A DNA stretch of 64,000 bases from Vibrio sp. RE86 (GTDB lineage: Bacteria > Pseudomonadota > Gammaproteobacteria > Enterobacterales > Vibrionaceae). The number at the start of each line of letters is the position of its first letter. Positions within the stretch are counted from its first letter, which is position 1. The stretch covers positions 62,001 through 126,000 of the forward strand of contig NZ_VTXI01000006.1 in the NCBI RefSeq assembly GCF_013114545.1, read 5' to 3'. Below, piece after piece: positions 9,133 to 17,648 of the stretch. A model generated the notes under the pieces. It ran no database searches. It had not been told where the DNA came from and saw nothing but the letters and a program-made list of their open reading frames with translations. A program made the position numbers and the translations under genes.

Positions 9133-10173
9133 TTACTGACAGCAGTTGGTGTACTCAGTTTGGCAACAGACCATGACTTGGTTTCGGCCGTTCATCTTGG
9201 CCTTGTAGAGCTCTTTATCGGCTTCTCTGAGTACATCTTCAAGGTTATTGAAATGATCACATTGATAGATGCCAAGGCTTGCCGTTAATTTAATTGGGTC
9301 GGCCTTGTCGTTGAAAGTATATAACTCGATGGCCGCTCGTATCTGCTCAGCTTTATACATGGCTTGTTTACCATCAGTGTTGTGCAGAGCCACACAAAAC
9401 TCCTCACCACCAATGCGATAGACTAGGTGCTCATCACACTGACTGTCGATCAAGGCTGCTGTTTGAATTAAGACCTTATCGCCGACGTCATGACCATATT
9501 GATCGTTGACTTGTTTAAAGAAATCGAGATCAAGAATCACAAGAGAAAGAGGCGCTTTTGTACTTTCATTGCGGTAGCGGTCAAAGTTATGGACTAAGGC
9601 ATGACGATTGTATACGCCAGTTAGCGCATCACGAGAAGCTAACTGCCCCAGAGATGTTTCGGATGTCTTACGTTTGACCTCAAGGATATGAGAAGCAAAC
9701 CAAACGCTTAAATAGGCAAGTGAAAAGTTAACCGTGAGTTCAAAAAAGCTAAGGGTACCGCCACCGTAAGTTTTGTGGATGATTAAGCCTAACTGGCTGG
9801 TAAAGCCGATAGCGGTTGCGAGAAACCCATAGCGTCTCCCTAAAATAAGGTAGAAGAGGACAGGGTAGAGGAAACCCCAAAAGAAGGTGCCATTTTCAAT
9901 AGGGTGTGTATGGGTAGCATAGTAGACAACGCCGATACTGGTATAGACATAAGCATTGACTAGATATAGAGAGGCTTCAGTCTGGTAGCTTTTATAGGCA
10001 ACATAGAGTGAGAAGAAGCAGAATAAGACTTCGATATAGGCGAGTGCGAAATATCCCCCCCATAACATATTCAGTGCTGCCACTATGAGGGATAGGAAAG
10101 CTAGGAGTATGCTCAGCCAAAACAGAACTGCGCGGCGCAGTTGTCTTGACGGATTAAATATATCTAGCTCCAT
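9133..10173 (-). CDS. Membrane diguanylate cyclase (GGEEF)
   Basis: Makes cyclic di-GMP from two GTP. 346 residues from the ATG with an AAGGC site; an in-frame ATG at 10251 would add 26 residues but has no good ribosome site. Five or six transmembrane helices (about 15-180) form an uncharacterised sensor region. The GGDEF domain (about 190-335) starts at SRDALTGVYNRHAL, with FFKQVNDQYGHDVGD and an active-site GGEEF. The RxxD inhibitory site five residues before GGEEF is absent, so product inhibition is probably lost. It stands alone between two terminator-bounded units. Confidence 0.88.
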   Translation of the reverse strand: MELDIFNPSRQLRRAVLFWLSILLAFLSLIVAALNMLWGGYFALAYIEVLFCFFSLYVAYKSYQTEASLYLVNAYVYTSIGVVYYATHTHPIENGTFFWGFLYPVLFYLILGRRYGFLATAIGFTSQLGLIIHKTYGGGTLSFFELTVNFSLAYLSVWFASHILEVKRKTSETSLGQLASRDALTGVYNRHALVHNFDRYRNESTKAPLSLVILDLDFFKQVNDQYGHDVGDKVLIQTAALIDSQCDEHLVYRIGGEEFCVALHNTDGKQAMYKAEQIRAAIELYTFNDKADPIKLTASLGIYQCDHFNNLEDVLREADKELYKAKMNGRNQVMVCCQTEYTNCCQ

Positions 10174-10385
10174 TAGCTTGCCTTTTATAGCGATATGCCT
10201 AAATGTGAATATGGCTATAGTATGCTTTTTAAAGGTGGAATCAAGGCTCATACTGCATCAAGATCACATTATTAAGCTGTTGTTCTTGATTGAGCTCTAA
10301 TCATAAATGGTATGAAGTTTAGTAAAAACAGTATTTTAAAAAGCGGTCTACACTGACAGGGTGAATCTTTGAAAGGAGTTGAGTT

Positions 10386-10769
10386 GTGAATCAAGACCTA
10401 CAAGCCAATAAGCAAAATGCGATCGCATTCTATGAAATGGCCTATCGCGGTAATCCAAGTAAAGCCGTAGAGCTCTATGTGGGCGACGAATATATCCAAC
10501 ATAATCCGCTTGTCGGAAATGGGCCTCAACCTTTTATTGATTATTTTGAGCGAATGCAGCGTGAGTACCCTGATAAAGACATTGAGTTTGTTAGAGCGAT
10601 TGCCGAAGGAAACTTAGTTGCCCTACATACACATCAAACGTGGCCCGATGGTATTGAGTATGTGACGATGGATTTCTTCCGTTTTGATACCGATGGAAAG
10701 ATTGTTGAGCATTGGGATGCGCTGCAAGAGATCCCCAAAGAGACGAAGAACGGTCACACAATGTACTAA
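10386..10769 (+). CDS. SnoaL-like (NTF2-fold) protein
   Basis: 127-residue protein of the SnoaL-like polyketide-cyclase superfamily. It shows AIAFYEMAYRGNPSKAVELYVGDEYIQHNP, FDTDGKIVEHWDALQEIP and similar elements typical of these NTF2-fold proteins. It starts with GTG behind a good AAAGGAGTTGAG site. Many homologues are stand-alone and lack a known substrate. It stands alone between the cyclase and the small gene at 10854. Confidence 0.75.
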   Translation: MNQDLQANKQNAIAFYEMAYRGNPSKAVELYVGDEYIQHNPLVGNGPQPFIDYFERMQREYPDKDIEFVRAIAEGNLVALHTHQTWPDGIEYVTMDFFRFDTDGKIVEHWDALQEIPKETKNGHTMY

Positions 10770-10853
10770 CGATAGGCGATTACGACGCTGGGTTGATCGA
10801 TTTCTTTAAAACATGCCTATAGTGTTTAGCTAATCATTATTAGGACTTTAAGT

Positions 10854-11066
10854 ATGAATCGAATCAACCCCAAGAAATTACTTCATAGTAAGTGGACCGC
10901 TGTGACTCCAACACGCAAAGAAAAGCATTTCATGGTGACAGAACTCGAATTTGAAGAAGATATCTGCGTACGCTGCATTTTAGAGCCCGTGATGACAAAA
11001 AGGGCGAAAGAAATCGACTGGACGGTGTTAAAAAACAGTGCGATTTGGCTGCCCGGTTGGAAATAA
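10854..11066 (+). CDS. TIGR02450-family small Trp-rich protein
   Basis: 70 residues, matching from memory the conserved TIGR02450 pattern: NPKKLLHSKWTAVTP near the start, LEFEEDICVRCILEPVMTKR in the middle and a Trp-rich end (IDWTVLKN, WLPGWK). Function unknown. The start is the ATG at 10854. No transmembrane segment. Confidence 0.75.
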   Translation: MNRINPKKLLHSKWTAVTPTRKEKHFMVTELEFEEDICVRCILEPVMTKRAKEIDWTVLKNSAIWLPGWK

Positions 11067-11169
11067 ATAGGAGTATTTAAAGAAATATTTCAAATGATTC
11101 ATAAGGAATGGGGTTCTGGCATCATAGCTGTAAAATAATTACAGTTTGCAAACGGTTGTTTGACCCCTC

Positions 11170-11184
11170 TACCCCTTTAGGGTA
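11170..11184. promoter_or_regulatory. Inverted repeat, possible NarP site
   Basis: TACCCCTTTAGGGTA is a near-perfect dyad upstream of the FNR site of nirB. The left half matches the NarL/NarP heptamer, but the spacing is one base short of the classical 7-2-7 arrangement, so the assignment is tentative. Confidence 0.4.
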
Positions 11185-11198
11185 GTTTTTTCTCGTAA

Positions 11199-11212
11199 TT
11201 GATTTACATCAT
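11199..11212 (+). promoter_or_regulatory. FNR-type site of the nirB promoter
   Basis: TTGATTTACATCAT differs from the consensus TTGAT-N4-ATCAA at one base. A TAACAA -10 element at 11234-11239 would place transcription start near 11246, so the FNR site would be centred about 41 bases upstream, the classical position for FNR activation. Confidence 0.75.
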
Positions 11213-11274
11213 TTATTAATTATCTTTCATAATTAACAATGAGCTCAGAAAAAAGCTAACCCTTAGGAAGTATT

Positions 11275-13833
11275 ATGAGCAAGTTGAAACTGGTTGTAAT
11301 CGGTAACGGTATGGTAGGCCACCGTTACATCGAAGACCTAGTTGAAAAGACAGATGCATCTCAATACGAGATCACAGTATTCTGTGAAGAACCTCGCGTG
11401 GCATACGACCGAGTTCACCTCTCTTCTTATTTTTCTCACCACACTGCTGACGAACTGTCTCTTGTAAAAGAAGGTTTTTACGAGAAGCATGGCATCAACA
11501 TGCTAATCGGTGAACGTGCAATTAACGTTAATCGTGAAAAGAACATCGTTTACTCAAGCACTGGCCGTGAAATTCAATACGACAAACTGATCATGGCAAC
11601 GGGTTCATTCCCATTTGTGCCACCGATCAAAGGTCGTGAAAGCAAAGATTGTTTTGTTTACCGTACTATCGAAGATCTTAAAGCGATTGAAGCTTGTGCG
11701 AAGAAGAGCAAAGTCGGTGTTGTTATCGGTGGCGGTTTACTCGGCCTTGAGGCAGCGGGTGCTCTTAAAGCTCTAGGGGTAGAAACTCACGTGGTTGAGT
11801 TCGCGCCAAAGCTTATGGCCGAACAGCTAGACCAAGCGGGTGGTAATCAGCTTCGTCAAAAAATTGAAAGCATGGGCGTTCGTGTTCACACAAGCAAGAA
11901 CACACTAGAAATCGCTCCAGAAGGTAAAGAGTCACGTAACGTTATGCGCTTTGCTGACGGTACGGAACTTGAGACTGACTTCATCGTATTCTCTGCAGGT
12001 ATCCGTCCTCAAGACAAACTGGCTCGTGAAATGAAGCTAGATATCGCTCCTCGTGGCGGTATCGCAATCAACAACCACTGTCAGACGTCTGATGAAGACA
12101 TCTACGCAATCGGTGAGTGTGCGTCTTGGAACGAGACATTCTTCGGTCTTGTGGCTCCTGGTTACAAAATGGCGACAGTAGCGGTTGACCACGTTGTGGG
12201 TAACGACAGCAAATTTGAAGGTGCTGACATGTCTGCGAAGCTTAAGCTTCTTGGCGTGAAAGTAGGTTCAATCGGTGACGCTAACGGTCGTACTCCTGGT
12301 TGTAAGAGCTACGTTTACCAAAACGAAGAGCAAGAAGTTTACAAGCGTCTAATCGTTTCTGCAGACAACAAGAAGCTTCTTGGTGCAGTAATGGTTGGTG
12401 ATACTTCTGACTACGGCGATCTTCTACAGCTTATGCTGAACGAAATCGACCTACCAGAGCACCCAGATGCGCTTATCCTTCCTGCACACGCAGGCGCAGA
12501 AAAGCCAACGCTAGGCGCTGATGCACTACCTGAAACAGCCGTTATCTGTTCTTGTTTTGATGTAACAAAAGGCAAGATTGCTGAAGCAGTTGCTCAAGGT
12601 CACCACACTATCGGTGATATCAAAGCAGTCACTGGCGCAGGTACTGGCTGTGGCGGTTGTATCCCTCTAGTTACTTCAGTTCTTAACGCTGAACTTGAAA
12701 AAGCGGGTGTTGAAGTGAAGAACGATGTATGTGAGCACTTTGCTTACTCTCGTCAAGAGCTATTCCACCTTGTACGCATCGGTGAAATCAAGTCGTTCGA
12801 AGAGCTACTTGAGAAGCACGGTACGGGTTACGGTTGTGAAGTATGTAAGCCTCTAGCAGGTTCTATCCTTGCTTCAAACTGGGGTGAACATATTCTTAAG
12901 CCATCTCTCGTTAAACTGCACGATACCAACGACAACTTCCTAGGTAACATGCAAAAAGATGGTACTTACTCTGTTATCCCTCGTATGGCAGGTGGTGAAG
13001 TAACACCTCAAGCGCTAGCAGTTCTTGCTGATGTAGCTGCTGAATACGACCTGTACACTAAGATCACTGGTGCTCAACGTATCGGTCTATTCGGTGCACA
13101 AAAAGATGACCTACCAGCAATCTGGAAAAAGCTAATCGCAGCAGGCTACGAAACAGGTCAAGCTTACGGTAAGTCTCTACGTATGGTTAAGACTTGTGTG
13201 GGTTCTACTTGGTGTCGTTACGGCGTTCAAGACTCTGTTGGTCTTGGTGTAATGCTAGAGAACCGTTACAAAGGCATCCGTGCGCCTCATAAGATGAAGT
13301 TCGGTGTTTCTGGCTGTACTCGTGAGTGTGCTGAAGCGCAAGGTAAAGACCTTGGTATCATCGCAACTGACGCAGGTTGGAACATGTACGTTGCTGGTAA
13401 CGGCGGTATGACTCCTCGTCACGCAACACTGCTTGCAGGCGACCTAGATACTGAGACGCTAATCAAGTACATCGACCGTTACATGATGTTCTACGTACGC
13501 ACAGCAGCGCCACTACAGCGTACTTCTGTATGGTTTGAAAACCTAGAAGGCGGCATTGATTACCTACGTGAAGTTGTTATCGAAGACAAGCTTGGCATCA
13601 ATGACCAACTTGAAGCTGACGTAGCGAAACTGATTGAAGAGTTTAGCTGTGAGTGGACTGACACTATCAACGACGAATCACAACTTAAGCGTTTCTCGCA
13701 CTTCGTTAACTCTGACGAGCGTGATGACAACGTAGTGTTCGTAACAGATGGTCGCCAGCAGCACCGTCCAGCGACATTCACTGAAAAACACCCAGACGCG
13801 AAGGGCGATATCCTTCACGTAGAAGTAGTTTAA
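11275..13833 (+). CDS. nirB: Nitrite reductase (NADH) large subunit
   Basis: Cytoplasmic siroheme enzyme reducing nitrite to ammonium with NADH; 852 residues, the usual length. N-terminal FAD/NAD domains carry VVIGNGMVGHRYIE and VVIGGGLLGLEAAGAL. A BFD-like [2Fe-2S] region follows with CSCFDVTKGK and TGCGGC. The C-terminal siroheme/[4Fe-4S] domain has cysteines in CVGSTWCRYG and SGCTRECAEAQG. A TTAGGAAG ribosome site precedes the ATG. Codon choice is strongly biased, as for a highly expressed gene. First gene of nirBDC, behind the FNR-like site. Confidence 0.97.
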   Translation: MSKLKLVVIGNGMVGHRYIEDLVEKTDASQYEITVFCEEPRVAYDRVHLSSYFSHHTADELSLVKEGFYEKHGINMLIGERAINVNREKNIVYSSTGREIQYDKLIMATGSFPFVPPIKGRESKDCFVYRTIEDLKAIEACAKKSKVGVVIGGGLLGLEAAGALKALGVETHVVEFAPKLMAEQLDQAGGNQLRQKIESMGVRVHTSKNTLEIAPEGKESRNVMRFADGTELETDFIVFSAGIRPQDKLAREMKLDIAPRGGIAINNHCQTSDEDIYAIGECASWNETFFGLVAPGYKMATVAVDHVVGNDSKFEGADMSAKLKLLGVKVGSIGDANGRTPGCKSYVYQNEEQEVYKRLIVSADNKKLLGAVMVGDTSDYGDLLQLMLNEIDLPEHPDALILPAHAGAEKPTLGADALPETAVICSCFDVTKGKIAEAVAQGHHTIGDIKAVTGAGTGCGGCIPLVTSVLNAELEKAGVEVKNDVCEHFAYSRQELFHLVRIGEIKSFEELLEKHGTGYGCEVCKPLAGSILASNWGEHILKPSLVKLHDTNDNFLGNMQKDGTYSVIPRMAGGEVTPQALAVLADVAAEYDLYTKITGAQRIGLFGAQKDDLPAIWKKLIAAGYETGQAYGKSLRMVKTCVGSTWCRYGVQDSVGLGVMLENRYKGIRAPHKMKFGVSGCTRECAEAQGKDLGIIATDAGWNMYVAGNGGMTPRHATLLAGDLDTETLIKYIDRYMMFYVRTAAPLQRTSVWFENLEGGIDYLREVVIEDKLGINDQLEADVAKLIEEFSCEWTDTINDESQLKRFSHFVNSDERDDNVVFVTDGRQQHRPATFTEKHPDAKGDILHVEVV

Positions 13834-13848
13834 TTGGGAGACGACATC

Positions 13849-14172
13849 ATGGCATTTACAAAAGTTTGTAAAATCGAAGACATCATCCCAGGTACTGGTG
13901 TTGTTGCACTGCTAAACGGCGAGCAAGTAGCTATCTTCCGCCCACGTGCAACGGAAGAAGTGTTCGCTATCAACAACATGGACCCGTTTTTTCAGGCAAA
14001 CGTATTGTCTCGTGGTTTGATTGTTGAACACAAAGACGAGCTTTGGGTAGCAAGCCCCCTTAAAAAGCAGCGTTTTAACCTAGCAACTGGCGTGTGCATG
14101 GAAGATGAGCAATTCAATGTGAAATCTTACAAAGCGCGTGTAGTGAAAGGTGCAGTAGAAATCGCAGCATAA
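13849..14172 (+). CDS. nirD: Nitrite reductase (NADH) small subunit
   Basis: Rieske-like small subunit of the NirBD complex, 107 residues from the ATG preceded by TTGGGAG. A TTG at 13834, directly after the nirB stop, is in frame but would only add non-conserved residues. The sequence MAFTKVCKIEDIIPGTGVVALLNG and the later LKKQRFNLATGVC follow NirD. As usual for the NirD branch, the Rieske Cys/His ligands are not present, so it is a structural partner rather than a cluster carrier. Confidence 0.95.
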   Translation: MAFTKVCKIEDIIPGTGVVALLNGEQVAIFRPRATEEVFAINNMDPFFQANVLSRGLIVEHKDELWVASPLKKQRFNLATGVCMEDEQFNVKSYKARVVKGAVEIAA

Positions 14173-14330
14173 TTTTTAGTCAACATAGCTGCGGCAGCAA
14201 ATATGAAGACTAAAGAGATTTAATAGCTTAAAGGCTTGCTGTTTCTCAGTTGGGGAACAGGGAAACAGCGAGTCTTTCACTATTCAATCTTAACTTTTTA
14301 ACTTTCATTTTTTTGGATAAGGACACTTTC

Positions 14331-15182
14331 ATGTCTACTGATTTTAAACCTGCAGAATTCGTTCAAACTATGATCAACGTGGGCGAAGCGAAAACTAAGA
14401 CTAGCGCTCGTGATCTCGTTCTTCGTGGCACCATGGCAGGTATCATCCTCTCTCTAGCGGTTGTGGTAGCTATCACAACTATCGTTCAAACAGGTGTTGG
14501 TGTGGTTGGCGCACTCGTGTTCCCTGTGGGTTTCGTTATCCTTTCTGTTATGGGTTACGACCTAGTAACAGGTGTATTTGGTCTAGCGCCGCTTGCAAAA
14601 TTTGAAGGTCGCCCTGGTATTACTTGGAACCGTATCTTCCGTTGTTGGGGCCTTGTCGGTCTTGGTAACCTAATCGGCTCTCTAATCGTTGCTTACTTAG
14701 TCGCTATCTCTCTAACGGGCAACTTCTCTCTAGAATTGAACGCAGTAGCGAAGAAATTCATCGCAGTTTCTACAGCACGTAGTGCAGGTTTTGAAGCAAT
14801 GGGTATGGACGGATGGATCACGTGTTTTGTACGCGGTATCTTCTGTAACCTAATGGTATGTCTAGGCGTGATTGGTAACATGACGGCACGTACCGTTGCT
14901 GGTCGTGTAGCGATGATGTGGTTCCCAATCTTTATCTTCTTCGCGCTAGTATTCGAGCACACAGTGGTAAACATGTTCCTATTCCCACTAGGTATGATTC
15001 TTGGCGCTGACTTCGGTATCGCGACTTGGTTGAACTTCAACCTAATCCCAACAATTCTTGGTAACATTGTTGGTGGTCTGATTATGACTTGTATCCCGCT
15101 TTACTTAACTCACGCTAAAACAGCACCTTCTTTAGATTCAGAAGAGTCTGTTAACGCTCAAGCGGCACTTAACACTAAATAA
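14331..15182 (+). CDS. nirC: Formate/nitrite transporter family protein NirC
   Basis: Inner-membrane nitrite channel feeding NirBD. 283 residues from the ATG behind ATAAGGA; an in-frame TTG at 14250 is too far from any ribosome site. Six hydrophobic helices of the FNT fold are visible, with the family signatures GDLV-like VMGYDLVTGVFGL and GNLIGSLIVAY. It is followed by a terminator, ending the nirBDC unit. Codon bias resembles nirB. Confidence 0.93.
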   Translation: MSTDFKPAEFVQTMINVGEAKTKTSARDLVLRGTMAGIILSLAVVVAITTIVQTGVGVVGALVFPVGFVILSVMGYDLVTGVFGLAPLAKFEGRPGITWNRIFRCWGLVGLGNLIGSLIVAYLVAISLTGNFSLELNAVAKKFIAVSTARSAGFEAMGMDGWITCFVRGIFCNLMVCLGVIGNMTARTVAGRVAMMWFPIFIFFALVFEHTVVNMFLFPLGMILGADFGIATWLNFNLIPTILGNIVGGLIMTCIPLYLTHAKTAPSLDSEESVNAQAALNTK

Positions 15183-15189
15183 TTCAATC

Positions 15190-15217
15190 TTGGCCCCACA
15201 TGTTGGGGCCAATTTTT
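15190..15217 (+). terminator. Rho-independent terminator of nirBDC
   Basis: Nine-base stem TTGGCCCCA/TGGGGCCAA (15190-15198 with 15204-15212) followed by a T run, directly after nirC. Confidence 0.85.
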
Positions 15218-15378
15218 TACTCTCAACTTTCAGGCGATAGTCTATTGATTTGAATATAAAAAGTAATAATTCCTAAGGGGTGAATACTCCGAGTTAGACT
15301 TTTTATGTTCAAAACTGTGATATACAAGAGTGTATAGCACCAAGAACCACAAAATTTTGATTTATAGGCGTTGAAAAT

Positions 15379-16143
15379 ATGGCAGCGAATCTATCCCAGT
15401 CTTCTCTCAATGGTTTTGTTTCCCTAGTCGGTGCAGGGCCTGGCGACCCTGATCTACTCACCGTTAAAGGGTATCGTGTAATCCAACAGGCCGAGGTCGT
15501 TGTGTATGACCGTCTGGTGTCGCCTGATATTCTTGCGATTGCCAATGACAGTGCGGAAATGATCTACGTGGGTAAGAAGTTGGATTATCACTGCGTGCCG
15601 CAAGATCAAATCAATCAAATCTTGGTCGAGAAAGCGAAAGAGGGCAAAAAAGTGGTTCGCCTAAAAGGCGGAGACTCATTTATCTTTGGCCGTGGTGGTG
15701 AAGAACTCGAAGAGCTTGCTGAGCACGATGTGAGTTTCGAAGTGGTTCCAGGTATTACTGCAGCGGCAGGTGCGACAGCTTACGCAGGTATCCCGCTAAC
15801 GCATCGCGATCATGCTCAAAGCGTTCAGTTTATTACGGGCCACGTGCAAAAAGATGGGCGCGAAATAGAGTGGCAGTCTTTGGCGCAATCGAACAACACG
15901 CTAGTCTTTTACATGGGATTAAAGCAGAGCGGTTACATCACTGAAAAGCTATTAGAGAATGGTATCGATGGCGAAATGTCTTGTGCGATCATTGAAAATG
16001 GCACACGACGAGAGCAGCGCGTATTTACGGGTAAATTGACTGAACTAGCGGATATGGCAAAAGAGGCCGTTAGCCCAGCACTTATCGTTGTCGGTAGCGT
16101 GACGTCATTGCATGACAAGCTGAAGTGGTTTAACGAGCGATAG
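15379..16143 (+). CDS. cobA: Uroporphyrinogen-III C-methyltransferase
   Basis: SAM-dependent enzyme making precorrin-2, the siroheme precursor needed by NirB. 254 residues, the length of single-domain SUMT. Signatures: [15 protein letters not shown] near the start, [35 protein letters not shown] and a YMGLKQ segment. It sits just after the nirBDC terminator, so it probably has its own promoter in the 161-base gap between the two. The genomic link with nirBDC explains its job: cofactor supply during nitrite respiration. Confidence 0.93.
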   Translation: MAANLSQSSLNGFVSLVGAGPGDPDLLTVKGYRVIQQAEVVVYDRLVSPDILAIANDSAEMIYVGKKLDYHCVPQDQINQILVEKAKEGKKVVRLKGGDSFIFGRGGEELEELAEHDVSFEVVPGITAAAGATAYAGIPLTHRDHAQSVQFITGHVQKDGREIEWQSLAQSNNTLVFYMGLKQSGYITEKLLENGIDGEMSCAIIENGTRREQRVFTGKLTELADMAKEAVSPALIVVGSVTSLHDKLKWFNER

Positions 16144-16163
16144 AAACAACCCAAAGAATTGAG

Positions 16164-16190
16164 AGGCCTCGAATATTTTCGAGGCCTTTT
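16164..16190 (+). terminator. Rho-independent terminator of cobA
   Basis: Ten-base stem AGGCCTCGAA/TTCGAGGCCT (16164-16173 with 16178-16187), four-base loop, T-rich tail. Confidence 0.85.
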
Positions 16191-16340
16191 TGCTTTAACC
16201 AGTATTTCAATCAGTGAACCTCTATTAAAGTCCTCGTCCTCCATAAATTGTTTTCTGCGGCGCTGCTTTGGCTTAATGGGGATGTGATTGTAAATCTGTT
16301 CTGATAGAGTATGGCTTCCTCTTTTTAAGCCGGTTAAACC

Positions 16341-16820
16341 ATGGAAAAAGTCGCTATCTTTGTCGATGTACAAAACATCTACTACACCACTCGAGATAAA
16401 TACCGCAGTAATTTTGATTACAACCAATTTTGGTATGTTGCGACAGAAGGCACCGAAGTAGTAGAAGCTAATGCCTATGCCATTGCGTCTCATGACCCAA
16501 AACAGCGTCAGTTCCATCATATCCTTCGAGGGATAGGCTTTAACGTTAAGCTTAAGCCCTTTATTCAAAGAATGGATGGCAGTGCGAAAGGGGATTGGGA
16601 CGTTGGAATTGCGCTCGATGTTTTCGAAGTTGCCGCGAATGTCGATAAGATTATTTTACTGTCAGGTGATGGTGATTTCGATATTTTGGTCAATCGCGTT
16701 CAAGAGCGATTTGGCGCTAAAGTGGATGTGTATGGTGTGCCTGGCCTTACCGCACAATCTTTGGTTGATGCCAGTGACCGTTTTATTGAAATCGACAACA
16801 ATCTTCTACTCAGACGTTAA
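16341..16820 (+). CDS. NYN/LabA-like (DUF88) domain protein
   Basis: 159 residues, almost entirely an NYN domain (PIN-like nuclease fold). Conserved acidic positions are visible in AIFVDVQNIYY near the N-terminus, WDVGIALDVFE in the middle and LLSGDGDFDILV later, so the metal-binding site looks intact. Family members are predicted or shown RNases. It has its own terminator and no operon partner. Confidence 0.85.
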   Translation: MEKVAIFVDVQNIYYTTRDKYRSNFDYNQFWYVATEGTEVVEANAYAIASHDPKQRQFHHILRGIGFNVKLKPFIQRMDGSAKGDWDVGIALDVFEVAANVDKIILLSGDGDFDILVNRVQERFGAKVDVYGVPGLTAQSLVDASDRFIEIDNNLLLRR

Positions 16821-16858
16821 GCCCACAGAATGTCGAGTTCGTATCTCGCATATGAACA

Positions 16859-16892
16859 AAAGCCCGCATCCTAATAGAAGCGGGCTTTCGTT
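16859..16892. terminator. Terminator
   Basis: Nine-base stem AAAGCCCGC/GCGGGCTTT (16859-16867 with 16880-16888), 12-base loop, T run on the right and A run on the left. Lies between the NYN gene and the convergent DUF2986 gene. Confidence 0.8.
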
Positions 16893-16921
16893 TTATTCTG
16901 TGTGAGAATCTGAGTTGTTCT

Positions 16922-17128
16922 CTAGTTTTCGGTGCTTTCAGCAGCGTCTTGTTCTTTTAGTTCAACGTCGTTGGAAGCCTCTGCACCGTTTTGTGCATTC
17001 TCTTCTGCTTCCATCTTTTCGCGTTCAGCTTTAGAAATATAGCGAGGCTTATTGCTCTTGTGCAGCTTAGCGTTTTTCTTTTTCACCTTCGCTTTCAAGA
17101 TACTGTTGATTCTCTTTTTACGGTTCAT
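16922..17128 (-). CDS. DUF2986 small basic protein
   Basis: 68 residues from the ATG at 17128, where the family's MNRKKRIN beginning starts. An upstream in-frame start would add 13 unrelated residues. The N-terminal half is very Lys/Arg-rich (KAKVKKKNAKLHKSNKPRYISKAERE) and the tail is acidic. DUF2986 proteins are common small proteins in vibrios and shewanellas, of unknown function. Confidence 0.8.
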   Translation of the reverse strand: MNRKKRINSILKAKVKKKNAKLHKSNKPRYISKAEREKMEAEENAQNGAEASNDVELKEQDAAESTEN

Positions 17129-17300
17129 GCTTTCACCCAGTTCTGATTTGGTCGCAGATACTATCAAAGTTAGTGTGCATTAGCACGATTTGGGCAGGTC
17201 ATTAGTTTAATCATTCATCAAAAATATAGAAAACACTGTACAATATAAAGTTATTTGGTATGATGTACGTCGTTCCGAAGCTTTTTAAAGAGAGATTTGT

Positions 17301-17594
17301 ATGAAGAAGTTAGCTCTAGTTGCTGTTATTTGTTCTGTGTCTTTTGGTGCTTCTGCTGGTGCAGATGTTGTGATTCCTAAAGAGCGTGTAATTTGTCAAA
17401 CAGAAGCAGCAATGAAGACGTTCTTAGCTCGTAAGAAAGCAAGCAATAAAGTGGCTAAGCTACCAGGCGAATGTCGTAAGCTCGACCGCAAACGTCGCGG
17501 TGAAGTTAAGCAACGTCATAAAGGTTACTTATCGGTTAAAACGAACATCGGCGACACAGTCTACGTTGATAAAGATGCGGTTCGTTTCAACTAA
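17301..17594 (+). CDS. Small secreted hypothetical protein, 97 aa
   Basis: Exported small protein: signal peptide about residues 1-20 (MKKLALVAVICSVSFGASAG). The mature part is very basic, with two Cys (VICQTEA and GECRKL) that could pair in the periplasm, and an SH3-like end (GYLSVKTNIGDTVYVDKDAV). I do not recognise a named family. An AAAGAGAGA ribosome site precedes the ATG and a terminator follows. Confidence 0.7.
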   Translation: MKKLALVAVICSVSFGASAGADVVIPKERVICQTEAAMKTFLARKKASNKVAKLPGECRKLDRKRRGEVKQRHKGYLSVKTNIGDTVYVDKDAVRFN

Positions 17595-17620
17595 GATCGC
17601 GCAAAACGATTAAGTTTCTT

Positions 17621-17648
17621 AAACTCCGGCTCAATGCCGGAGTTTTTT
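17621..17648 (+). terminator. Rho-independent terminator
   Basis: Ten-base stem AAACTCCGGC/GCCGGAGTTT (17621-17630 with 17636-17645) and T run, between the small secreted protein and the convergent DUF3131 gene. Confidence 0.87.

Noticed and set aside
14250..14330. Longer NirC reading from a TTG at 14250
   Set aside because: No ribosome site there, while the ATG at 14331 has AAGGA and the expected NirC N-terminus.
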